The notes under the pieces were generated by a model that saw only the letters and a list, made by a program, of their open reading frames with translations, made no database searches and was not told the DNA's origin. A program made the position numbers and the translations under genes. A DNA stretch of 64,000 bases from Gibbula magus (taxonomy: Eukaryota; Mollusca; Gastropoda; Trochida; Trochidae), in the NCBI GenBank assembly GCA_936450465.1, contig OW388300.1:43308358-43372357 (forward strand), in the 5' to 3' direction. Below, in pieces: positions 38,036 to 49,286 of this stretch (position 1 is its first letter; every line of letters begins with the position of its first letter).

Positions 38036-40078
38036 TGCATTTTGCTTAAACAATTGACAGAAAAATTATCTATCTCCTCGAATGTCATTTCCATTAAAAT
38101 GAGTTGGTTGTATTGTTAATTTAATAATGGGCTTTACACATCTAAGAATAACTACATTATATATCATAAATATAAATATCATACTCTACTGATGACTAGA
38201 TCTCCTATCTACATCAATCTACTAAAAAGAAGGATTTTTTACATATACCACTTGCACAAATGACTTTTGCTATACAGATGGACTGAGAAATCACTACTTG
38301 TAATATTCTTACAAGTCTTTGACACACATGTAATCCAAGCAAAGACACCAAAACAAGAGTCCTTTCAAAATGTCGAAAAACAAAGACTCTGTTTTTGTGT
38401 ATCATTTTGAAAAAAAATTGAAAAAGGTCTACTTTTAAATTATTTGAGCTGCAAAACTGTATGTAAAAGGATATGTAAGTTATGAAATTTTCAAACTGAC
38501 ATAAATTCAAAAATTATTTGCGATTAACAATGATGATTTAAATTATGAGAGGAAATGAGATTCAGAACTGAAACTACAAATATTTACTACACAGTATAGA
38601 AAAACTATCACAAGAAATGGAAATAATAACCTTGAAATTCACTTCATTGAATGATTTTGCTCCAAAATAAAACACTCTACAGATATTTTGAACATTTTAA
38701 AGACAGAATATATGACTGTTTTATTTACACACATTTCGTTGTATATTCACACACAAACTTACTAGCACTTAATTACCTTAACACACGAACACGCAATCCA
38801 GAGGGAATGTTTACGCAATAATCATCCCAAATCCATATCAAGATGCTTGTATTTGGAGATGCATAATATAATAATTTGTGCTACAATTTGAATTCTTTCT
38901 TTCATGGTATCTATTCATGTACGTTGGATGATTCCTGATCTAAGTCCAAGTTACATGGTCCTCTGCCCTCTGGAGACGTGAACTCAAGAGCTCTTGGGTT
39001 CGTCAAACTTAATTCCGAGGTTGCTATTACTTACTCACCAATACTGCATCATATAAAGTATCTTTTACCATATTGACCTCTGTAAGTATACAGGTCTCCA
39101 CGCCATTAGTCAATTCGTTGGCCTTCATCTATTTATAACCAGTATTAATTTAAAGGCGCTGTAGCATGATTTTTTATTTATTTTATGCATTCTCAATTCT
39201 GCCATTTATTATTAAAATTCATACAATATATTGGAACCTTAATGGGTAAAACATATCATGAACTACCTTTGAGTGGCCATTTTGGCTGCTCAATGGGAAT
39301 GTACTCGCATGGTTTAACCGAACCATGTACATTTCTTTTAGAACTCTTTAAATTGATTCAGGAGTATTCTTTAGCCATTGGAAACACTTGTTAAATTGTG
39401 CTACAGTGCCTTTAAGTACCAGATTCTATTGTTTTGAATGTAACTCATATTTGTTATGATCACCAATATTTCAGAGCATATACAAATACATTCCTTTCTA
39501 TATTGGGCTTTCAAATTCAATTACTGTCACATGAAAGCGACACACGTCAAGATTAAATATGAGATCAGATTTATCTACCTGTGCTGATTAACGGAGAGAT
39601 AGACAGACGGATAATTTATTTAGGTCTCACCTCGAACAATATTACACAAAATACATTAAAGATATTGACGAGCCACCCATTGAGGGTTGTGCTGATTAAC
39701 GTGTCTGGTAATGAGTCACAGACCCCTAATTTCAGACAATTGACGTAATTGGTAATAAAACTACTGCATGTAGACAGTGAAGAGAAGCCTAACTCATTAG
39801 CAGACAAGTTAACCAGCATAAGCAGATAAAAGTGATCTCATTTTTATCATTGACGCAGTGTCCCTTTAACTACAGGTTCAGGACGGAATCTGATAGAAGA
39901 AGTTTTCTCATCAAGCCAAAGTGGTATGAATATAAAAGTCCATGGATATCTCATTCCTGTATATATCCATCTAGGAGTGTTTGTCGAAGTTCAAATACTT
40001 ATATAAAACATATAATAGTAGAAAGATCACATGAAATCACCACTTGATAGGGAGAAATAACACCGCTGTATGTTGTTT
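38036..40078. other. No gene seen apart from a MITE
   Basis: 39154-39411 is a 258-bp member of the 355-bp MITE family with TTAA on both sides and ends AGGCGCTGTAGCA / AGGCACTGTAGCA. The remainder is AT-rich. Downstream of the 40.08-kb stop no close AATAAA was found on the minus strand. Confidence 0.5.
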
Positions 40079-40224
40079 CTAATAGTATTTCTTTGGGTTC
40101 CAGACATATTTCTTGGCTTTTGATCTCTTCGGTTTCTCGTTCTTAACTTTCGGGACGTGTATTGGTTGCCATGGTAGTGGGTTGTAGAAACTCGGCTTCG
40201 GATAAGCTGCAGTGTCATGGTAAC
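40079..40224 (-). CDS. Terminal exon of an unidentified minus-strand gene
   Basis: On the minus strand an acceptor (tatatttcag) is followed by 48 codons including the stop (TAG at 40079-40081), entered in phase 2. The peptide is strongly protein-like: YHDTAAYPKPSFYNPLPWQP, then a basic KNEKPKRSKAKK tract, ending WNPKKYY. It is rich in Pro, Tyr, Trp and Lys, unlike random AT-rich translation. Upstream exons should lie at higher coordinates; none could be fixed in 40.2-51 kb. Family not recognised. The short Pro/Tyr/Trp-rich basic tail recalls small axonemal proteins, but that is only an impression. Confidence 0.5.
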
Positions 40225-41837
40225 CTGAAATATAGAAATTGTTTAATTAAACAAGAGCCATCAAGAAAGATGACTTATTCCTGCGACCCCATATAAGTTA
40301 CAAATACTTGCCATTAAGATAGTGAACAAATCTAAAATTGTTACATTTGGGATAAGTTGAACATAAGTTGAGCAATCAGTTTTAGCAGTATATAATTGAA
40401 AATGATTGCGTGAATATAATGTTGTATGCATGCAGTTAAATTTATTATGATTTCTAATAAAACAAAAGCCATTGATTAACAGATGACGTATCTATGTAGT
40501 CTTTTTTAATTTTTAATGGTTATTGTCCTGCGTGTTGAACAGCTAAATGAACACTAAAATGGTGTAGAAATCTCAGTAAGTAAACATAATATTATCAAAC
40601 ATCATAATCTATTGTCGTTTCATTTTTGTAATCCATGACTCAAGTACCCATGAGTAAAACATGGCCATTTGAATGACCATCAAGTTCTATACAATTAATG
40701 TGATGACAAGTAAACAAACTGTTAAGCTCGGACAAATGGTTTCTGAGGTCTGCTCTGGAAATGGATGTCTAAGTTGCGCTTCCGTGGAAACTATCAAAAT
40801 GAACAATTGCAGAAAGCTGAAAATGTGATGATCACTCAACAAACCAAGATAAGCCTAACGTTTTTTTAGTTCTCGGGAAACGATGGAATCACGAACGGAC
40901 AGACAGAGCCAACAACTATATCTTCTGTATTATAATGAAGCTTTTCAACATTGCATTGCCTATGATTAGAATTCCAGATGAAAACCTAACAGACCAACTG
41001 ATGCGCTGAAGATATCGACATCTTGTTTGATGCCTGCATTAGAATCTATGTCAAAATGTCAACTATAAAGTATAAAGAAGTTTTATGTCAATTAAAAGAC
41101 AGTCAGCCCAACTTATGTACTGGTATCGGTCTTCAACATGACATTCAACATATCCGACAACATAGATTTGATGTTGTGAATTTGTAAGGTAACACATCGG
41201 CTGAATGCCAAAACACTGTTTGTTTGGTTTAAAGTTCAACTGTAATGCGTTTTTGTAAAGAATGACAGATTATTATCTCTATGTACATTACATGTATATC
41301 GTAATCAAATGAGCATAAAAACGAGACAATATACACTTGCAATTAATTATTAAGACAACTTTTATAACCAAGTTTGAGAACAGCTTCAAATTTAGCCCGG
41401 CGACCGCACTGACGCATGCCTGCATGATTAGCTACCGGTTTGCCTGTTACGCATGTGACAGGAAAATTATGTGCCGTGCCATGTCAAGTAGCTTCATAAT
41501 GAATTGTCACAGAATTACATCAGATCGTTGGGTATTTGAAATTGACAAACTCACATGTTTATACAATAATCGAGCAATTGTCATTTGCAAAATTACCCAG
41601 ATAGATATCTAAGGATTCAATATATCAGAGTTTTGAGTTGTTTTGATGAATATTTGTATGTACACGTTGAAATATCGTGTACGTGGATATTCTAGCGCCG
41701 GGAGAGACATCAGTTCCGGCATAAACGCTTCATTAACTTCAGTGAATTGTTTGTAGGCACTAATTAGGCAGTGTATTTGTCAAATCCCTTTTCAATGAAT
41801 CCTGAAAGTGACCATGGGCATTTCAGTCGACCTTTAA
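40225..41837. other. No gene confirmed; should contain upstream exons of the minus gene
   Basis: No splice-bounded minus-strand coding text convinced me. 41776-41837 resembles 1772-1833. Confidence 0.35.
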
Positions 41838-42250
41838 AGGGAGGGTTCTATGGGGTATTTTTTGTGGAAGCGAAAATCGGGAGGATTTTCTTGTTTAAAC
41901 ATATATGTTATTAATACATGATTAAAACACAGTGAAATTGAAAGATACTAATGAAGGTAACATTTTAAAAAGTAAACATGATAAAGTTTATCAGATAAAC
42001 ACAAGCGCACATTTGTTGAAAATAAAAACAATGAGAACTGAAGCCATGCATTCATCGGCGCTGCGAGTGGGGAAAACTTACATCATAACAACAAATTATT
42101 CATTAGTTTTATGATATGTTACGTGTTACTATGTCAATACTCCACCAGTGTATGTCTTTAGTTATTAAAAAGTTGTAAAATTAGGTACAATATAGCGTGT
42201 TTTCATTTCACGTAATGCAAATTATCCAAGATGGCGACAGAACCACCCCT
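41838..42250. mobile_element. 413-bp TTAA MITE (second family)
   Basis: Ends AGGGAGGGTTCT and, inverted, AGGGGTGGTTCT (10 of 12) flanked by TTAA at 41834-41837 and 42251-42254. No transposase. Confidence 0.65.
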
Positions 42251-42685
42251 TTAAAGGAATCACAACTCTTATACAAGGGAAAGAGTCACTGTCTAAAGAC
42301 AGTCTATCCCAGAGTAAATGTTATATATACATAAAAGATCCTAACTGCATGAAGCAAGTAAAAGTTCTATTGACCCAAAATTCATGATTTGTCTTCAACT
42401 TTTCCCATAACAAGTCATAGTGAACTGCTGTAGGGCAGAAAATAACAGGCCTCTCTTCACGAGAAATAGATTGTAAACATCAACTAGATCTGTCATGAAA
42501 CCTGCATGATTATCCAATACTCTTCAAGCGGTTTCAGATGTAATGCTTCTTAGCTACGACAGTAATATATATCCTTTTCTTCCCCTATCAATCTGACTAT
42601 GATCAATTGTTTTGATGATAATTGCTGTGGCTTTGGAATTCACTGACGTCTCATTTAGAAAATCTATGAAATCATTTCACAAGAA

Positions 42686-43996
42686 AACAAGCAGACAGAG
42701 TCGGCCATATCCCCCGCCTTTGGGAACATTTATTGAAGAATAGTTGTTGAATAACAGTGACTATGAACCTTCTCCTTATAGCCTGATGTAGCAGGATGGA
42801 TGATGATTTGTTGGCTCAGCAGGGCAGGGATGCCACTCCCTGTAAGGTTTGTAACATATCAAAACAATCTTAGCCTACCCAATATAAGGTTCATGGCAAC
42901 TGATGGTTATCGTTTGCTGATGATCAGGATGAAAATAGTTAGAAGATAGTTTTTTTAGGTTGTGTCAAAGCCAAGGAGTATGCACAAATAATTTAATCTC
43001 CTTAGACCAAGTGGTTCTGGAGAAGAAGACAAAATGCAAAAAGTTTACAGACGGACAGACGGATGAATGGACGGACGGACGCCGGACACCGTGCCATGCC
43101 ATTAGCCAGATGAGCTAAAAATACATCCAAGGCAGTTTTTGAGTTAATTATTTAGTTATGTATCCATGGAAATGGTAAAAATTAAACAAATTAAAATTTT
43201 TGAAGAAGATGAAAACCCCAAAAGGCACATCTACACATGATGATTGTTCCACACACAAAATGTCGTTGAGCTATGTCTTATAGTTTTCGAATTCTGCTCC
43301 TGAAACGAAATTCTAAGTTACATTTCCATGGAAACAGTCCAAAAAAATAACTTGAAGAAGTTGAAAATCCCAAAAGGCACGTGTACACTTGATGATTGTT
43401 CCACACACCAAGTTTCATTTAGATATGTCTTATCGTTTTCGAGTTCTGCTCCGGAAACAAAATTCTAAGTTACCTTTTCATGGAAACGGTCCAAAAAAAT
43501 AACTCGAAGAAGTTGAAAACCCCACAAGGCACATCTACACATGATGATTGTTCCACACACCAAGTTTCGTTGATATATGTCTTATAGTTTTCGAGTTCTG
43601 CTCCGGAAACGAAATTCTAATTTACATTTCCATGGAAACGGTCAAAAAAAATAACTCGAAGAAGTTGAAAACCCCAAAAGGCACATCTACACATGATGAT
43701 TGTTCCACACACAAAGTTTTGTTGAGATATGTCTTATAGTTTTCGAGTTCTGCTCCGGAAACAAAATTCGAAGTTCCGTTTCCATGGAAACGGTAAAAAA
43801 AAATAACTCGAAGAAGTTGAAAACCCCAAAAGGCACATCTACACATGATGATTGTTCCACACACCGAGTTTCGTTGAGATATGTCTTATAGTTTTGAAGT
43901 TTGAGGCCGGAATGGAAAAGCCCGGACGCACAGACGGACAGACGGACGGACGGAGCTCATTTCTATATCCCCCGCCAACTTCGTTGTGGCGGGGGA
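42686..43996 (+). mobile_element. Pearl-like element with five 152-bp core units
   Basis: Left end acaagcagacagagtcggcc. Core units recur at 43242, 43394, 43546, 43698 and 43850 (gattgttccacacac), then a (GGAC) simple repeat. The terminal hairpin is CCCCCGCC...GGCGGGGG, closing in ataat. This layout (left flank, about 150-bp core array, microsatellite, right hairpin) is that of oyster pearl elements and other Helitron-type non-autonomous elements. 42900-43110 looks like another repeat captured inside. Frames in the core are repeat artefacts. Confidence 0.65.
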
Positions 43997-44190
43997 TAAT
44001 TAACTTTTGAGTGACTCAAAAGGAGTCTCATGGAATGACAATTTTAAAATTTTGGATTACTAAAAAAATTAAAACTTGTTTTTCAAAAGGGTATCATGTT
44101 TTGATTTAGATGAAAAGAATGAATATGGAAAATTAAAATCTGCAAAACCTAAGCTTCAGGAGAAATATCTGGCTTCCTCTCGAACGTCCC

Positions 44191-44302
44191 TGGACCCATA
44201 TTTTCTAATCTCTCTTAGACCAAAGATAGTCGTAAGTCAATGTTAATGTATGGTACTTACGACTATCTTTGCACTAAGAGAGCTTCGAAAATCTACCCCC
44301 TG
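44191..44302. repeat. Fold-back element, inverted relative to 21072-21178
   Basis: Same arms (gacccatattttct...gagagcttcgaaaatc); the loop is the reverse complement of the other copy, so the two lie in opposite orientation. Confidence 0.65.
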
Positions 44303-44474
44303 GATCCTAGTTGCCTAGATGTTTGTCTTTTGATGAAGAATATACATGTAGGAAACTAGTCAAAACAAAAAACAAAATCAGAATCTCAAGTAATGTCATC
44401 ATTCGACAAAGGACATGTTCGTAAGAATATTTAAACTCAGAAACATGGTTTAGTTTAATAGTCCTACACGTATA

Positions 44475-44894
44475 TAGTCACATCTCGTTTACCCGGAAAC
44501 CCGGCAGGGTAGTATTTCAAATCTTCTCTGTACATTTCTATACAAATGATGATTTGCTTAACCGCATGACTTGCTTTCCAATCTCATTAAAATCATATCT
44601 TTGATTCGTTCCTAAATATAAGGCTAGATGTATTTGGATGTCACTCATACAAGATCTGACTGAATCCCGCAGAGCCCCGTGTTCACTTTCAGAAAGTGGA
44701 AAGCATGCATTGTCAACAGGAAAGTAACACATCCAGGCGAACACAGGAGACCGTCAGATCTTGGATGAGTGACAACCTAAATTTTAAAAACTTAACCTCT
44801 GCTAACGAATCAAAGATATGATTTTAATGAGATTGACTTGCTTTCTGGATGAATTTCAACTGCAACCAATAAACGGATAAAAGGGGTTTGACTG
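44475..44894. mobile_element. Pogo-like element hosting a nested fold-back
   Basis: Ends agtcacatctcgtttacccg and (inverted) cagtcaaaccccttttatcc. Shares its middle with 22736-22908. Interrupted by 44579-44834. Confidence 0.65.
44579..44834. mobile_element. 256-bp nested fold-back with 31-bp perfect ends
   Basis: The 31-bp arms 44580-44610 and 44804-44834 (aatctcattaaaatcatatc and on) are perfect inverses. An inner pair (gtcactcatacaagatctga, inverse near 44754) extends the fold-back. The direct repeat GACTTGCTTTC at 44568-44578 and 44835-44845 is an 11-bp target duplication within the pogo-like host. Confidence 0.8.
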
Positions 44895-45424
44895 TAGCTC
44901 CAACAGCCATGAGATTGATTCAAGGTGCTATGAAAATCAATTTCTGTGCACCGGTAATTACACTGACCTTCATTCTGAAAGTTAACACTGACAGCTTGAA
45001 AATAACCAACTTAGTGCATTCAGTTCAGATCAATTTTGACATCATTGTAAACTCTTTACCTACATAAATCAATTCAAGGCAAACTATTCATCAATGGTCG
45101 ACCATTCCATAATTATAACTTGTCAACAAAAGCACAATCGTAAATTGGCGTGGAAGACATTGCAACTCCTCAAAACTTTGATGGAATGACACGTTTCTAC
45201 ACTGCTAGATATCAATAAATGAAATGGAATATAATAGCATTTAACAGTAAAATCAAGCATGACACTTATGGTTGCTATGAGGAACAAAAAGTTATGAATT
45301 TTACATGGTTACTTAGCGAGAAAGGCTTCTTCGATATACAATCTGTTAATAGCTTTTAGAGATTCTTACAATCCATAATAAAAGCTTTACAGGCGACACA
45401 GTTGGAAGAAAAGTTAAAGACGGC

Positions 45425-45465
45425 GTTGTCATGGAGATGAAGAAATATAGTGTTGCCATGGATAC
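45425..45465. promoter_or_regulatory. Two RFX X-box-like sites
   Basis: GTTGTCATGGAGAT (45425-45438) and GTTGCCATGGATAC (45452-45465) lie 13 bp apart. The second differs from the textbook X-box GTTGCCATGGNAAC at one defined position; the first is weaker. RFX factors drive many ciliary genes, which fits the Dpy-30 gene 6 kb downstream. The core GTTGCCATGG also occurs by chance inside the 40.1-kb exon, so single matches must be weighed with care. Confidence 0.35.
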
Positions 45466-45469
45466 AAGT

Positions 45470-45552
45470 AAATAAAGCAGCGGGATGATACATGAAGTGT
45501 ACCTGAAGACCACCCAGGGACACCGGTGAGATCAAGTTCGTTAGCGATGCAG
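45470..45552 (+). other. Candidate untranslated leader exon
   Basis: Just after the X-box-like pair, a GC-richer stretch ends at gcgatgcag|gtaagg, a near-perfect splice donor. If it were the leader of the ankyrin/Dpy-30 gene, the intron would run to the AG at 51712, just before the start codon. Its ATG-CAG would then be out of frame with exon 1, so it would have to be untranslated. The 5' limit is not visible. No other support. Confidence 0.25.
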
Positions 45553-47024
45553 GTAAGGTTAATTACATTTTATTGCAGGTGAAAAGGTAACAATATATAT
45601 CAATTTTATTCTGAAAAGGTTAAACATTGCTACTTAAAAATAATGATAAGATTTACTGGGAAGAAAAGAGTTAGTGGAACGATGTGCCGGTTAATAAGAT
45701 TAAAACTGTAGGTTGAATCATATATAGTTTTGTTAGTAAATCTGATATTGATAAAATTTACAAGTCAGAAAAAAGGGTTACTGACAATCATGCTTAGTAC
45801 ATTAGATTAAAATGGAGATGAAAATGAAAAATTTACATATTATTTTAAATTTCTACTTCGTAAAATAGATTTTGTTTCTTTTGGGATAGTTCGGGAAATA
45901 GTTCAGAGGACAATCTACATGTGAAAATCAGTTTTGATAAAAGGTTACTATGTTTATATTTATATATCTTAAAAAAATAATTGTTTCTTCTTTGTGGGAT
46001 TGAACATTAATAATTGGACCATAGACTAAGAAGTAACACTGAAGGACTTACTGTAAATACATTTCACCATCCATTGAGGTGGCTGCAAAAAAGCTCTGAA
46101 GATTTACAAATGAAGTATTATGTTTTGAGGGCATTGCCATTGTGCCTGCCATCATGAATTCTACAATGACATTTTAAAATCCTTGTTTTTGATTGGTTTA
46201 TTTTATTATCGAACAGAGGTTTGAACATGATATTTGTGATAGGCAATTTACTGCTTTTGAAAACGTTATGATGTAAAATTCTAGGCCAAACTATCTCATT
46301 GAAATAGACATGCGTAACTCAGTTCTGCTCTTTGGTTTCCATTAAGTGAAACAGTGAAACTACAGTAGCGATCACAACAGGAATCAAGTGGTCTTTGAGC
46401 CTATGTGTGCCGTTCGGAAGTTGTGAGGTGAGTTGGGGTTTAACGTCGCTTTCAAGATGATTTCACTTATATCACGGCTACTAGTATTATTGCAGAGAGA
46501 AATCCTGAACAGTATTGTAGCTATGCATTGCAGTGAAACCTGCAAACATAGGCTGGTACTAGCGAACCATGTGGGTACTTCGCTGAAATTCAGTGTAGCA
46601 TTGAACCCAAATCTTACTGCATGTAGAACAGTTCTCCATAACAAAGTTACCGAGCCCTTTGGGATTGGAACCCAAGGCCTCTTAATCTGAAGCCGAACAC
46701 GCTAACCACTGCGCTAGCCTGTCCTCTATTTCTGTGAGGTAAAACATGGTGGAACTGGCAAGCAATCTTGAGAAAGAAAGCTCTTATTAAGTAAGCGACA
46801 GATCTAATTGAAGAGCTTATTAAGAATAATGTGTTCAGGACTTTACCACCTGATGTCGGCCAGTAATAACTACCTGAGTTGCTTGTCAATACCTTATCTT
46901 GAAGAAACACGCACTTCCAGGTTACCTTGAGAGAAATTACAATATAATAATATTGATTTTATGCTTAGGATAATCGTTAAGGCCTTGGATTTAAAATTAA
47001 CAAGTGTTTGCCACTAACATGGCA

Positions 47025-47919
47025 ATGTCCCCCGCCGGTGACATTGAGTAAGTAAGACACATCATTGGTCAAATTGTCGCGGTGACCTTGAAAATAAGGT
47101 CAAGGTCACCAAAATAAACTGGCGTTTGTGCCTTTCCCCAATGTAGGCTGACAACTAATTTGAAGACTTTGGATGCAATGTTTCATGAGATATCGCATTA
47201 ACAACAGTTCAAAGAGTGGTCAAAGTGTCTTGGTGACCTTGAAAATAAGGCCAAGGTCACCAAAAGTGACTAATGTTTGCATCTTCCCATAATGTAGGCA
47301 GACACTAAATTTGAAGACTTTGGATGCAACGCTTCATGAGATATCGCGTAAACAAGAGTTTAAAAAGTTGTCAAAGTGTCGTGGTGACCTTGAAAAGAAG
47401 GTCAAGGTCACCAAAAGTGACTGGTGTCTGCGTCTTCCCACAATGTACACAGACACCAAATTTGAAGACTTTTGATACAACGCTTCATGAGATATCGCGT
47501 AAACAAGAGTTAAAAAAGTAGTTAACGTGTCATGGTGACCTTGAAAATAAGACCAAGGTCACCAAAATTGACTGGGGTCTGCGTCTTCCCGCAATGTAGG
47601 CATATATCAAATTTGAAGACTTTTGATACAACGCTTCATGAGATATCGCGTAAACAAGAGTTCAAAAAGTGGTCAACGTGTCATGGTGACCTTGAAAATA
47701 AGACCAAGGTCACCAAAATTGACTGGTGTCTGCATCTTCCCACAATGTAGGCATATATCAAATTTGAAGACTTTGGATGCAACGCTTCATAAGATATCGC
47801 GTAAACAAGAAATGTGACGTACGTACGGACGTACGTACGGACGTACGTACGGACGTACGTACGGACGCCGCTGAATTCATAGTCCCCCGTTCCGCGTTGC
47901 GGCGGGGGATAATGGATAA
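47025..47919 (+). mobile_element. Pearl-like element with five 151-bp core units
   Basis: The core starts (ggtgaccttg) lie at 47081, 47232, 47383, 47534 and 47684. A 12-bp simple repeat (gtacgtacggac) fills 47818-47872. The end hairpin is gtcccccgttcc...cggcgggggat. Each unit contains TGACCTTGA and, 8 bp on, an inverted copy or near-copy. The frames at 47324-47817 are repeat artefacts. Confidence 0.7.
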
Positions 47920-49286
47920 AAATTTGGATAATTAATTACTTACCATTAGCGTTTACAGATAACAATTGTATATACCTAAGCTCTAATATATACCTGGTAT
48001 TCTATCATTTTGGGCCGAAGTTAAGTACTGTATTCGAGTGATTTCATGGAATAATGGTCCATGACATTAAATATAATAGTTACGCTAAAAGAGGCCCTGA
48101 TTGAGGATTTAAAATTCACGGCCAAATCTGCTTCACTACAAGAAAATACTGTTAACATCTACATGCTAAATATGATAAATAATACCCTCAAACATCGTGC
48201 TTGGCAATAAAGTGCAGTTTTGCCCTGAAATATTACAATTGTGCACACCAGTCAGCCTTTGGCCACATGCTTAAGTATATGGTGAAGAAATTGATAACTT
48301 GTTTTAAAGATGTTTGGGGCACAGTGTCTAACGGCAGGAGGCAAAAAGAAGCAAAGAAAAGCTTTAATATTAATGGAGATCGAGAGATGAGGTAAGCAAA
48401 AGAATAACACAGAATTGAAAAGCAAATCATAATGATTCACTTAAGTAGAATAAAAGGGGGGTTCACTTATTTTTATTAATCATCTGGAATATTTGACGAC
48501 ATTTTATCAGGGAGGGAAAATTTGCAATATTTTGTTTTGGGCGAGATTCTGAGTAGCATTTTTTCCAAACTCCGAAAATCGAGGTACTAGGATCCGCACA
48601 CAAATTTGTTTGGCCAAATATTTCAAAGTAAATTTCAAACGTATGAGACTACTCTATTTCTTAATCACATTTTGTATGTATTGACCTCAGCCTGAAGCAT
48701 GTTGATATTAAGCAACTTACTGGCATTAGTGCACGCCCAGTCCGTCAATCAATCAATCTTTATTTTTGCACTGATGCAGCCGTGGCCGTTAGTACATATA
48801 CATAGATATTGGAGACATATTTGACTGACATACATGCCAACATTCGATATGTGCTGATTTAAGTTCAAATAATTTCACTCAACTTGCATATTCATCCCCA
48901 TTAACCAAATATATCATAATAACTAGTTTCTAATGAAAATTGAGCAACATCATCATACATGTACAGAAACCGAAACTACATGTCCCATTTACATGCACAG
49001 TAGTTATAAAACCTTTTAAACATATCCAGCCAAAGTTGTCTGTTTGTCTGGTGTAAATAAGTTTCAAAAATTACGTTTGACTAATTGGCACGTGTCAAAC
49101 ACAGTGCATTGTCCTTTTTTATTATTATCAGAAATCAATACTTTTACCTTTAAATCATTGGTTTACAAAGTTGACTAACATGAAAATGGCAATTTTCGGC
49201 AACAGTCAGTACTTTTCGAAAGATCACCATCATTTATAATGTTTGGCACGTTTGACCCCAACAACGCAATGGTCAATGCACCTTAA
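47920..49286. other. Dispersed repeats, no gene seen
   Basis: 48320-48560 belongs with 37780-38000; 48840-49286 belongs with 30930-31375 and ends at TTAA 49283-49286. Nothing coding. Confidence 0.45.

Larger units (their letters stand above)
44895..47024. other. Mostly anonymous; candidate promoter and a SINE inside
   Basis: Besides the X-box-like pair and candidate leader exon at 45.4-45.55 kb, 46424-46727 is a SINE family 1 copy. It has an intact tRNA-like end on the minus strand (gctagcgcagtggttagcg, with a decayed B box). Confidence 0.5.

Noticed and set aside
39038..39090. Minus-strand MVKDTLYDAVL followed by a gtgagt donor, faintly like a J-domain start
   Set aside because: The spacing does not match the J-domain YDxLG motif and no continuation is visible.
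42730..42839. Minus-strand splice-like exon reading SGIPALLSQQIII...GYKEK to a TAA
   Set aside because: The peptide looks protein-like and the acceptor is fair, but it lies inside the pearl-like element and its frame cannot be joined to the 40.08-kb exon with a good donor.
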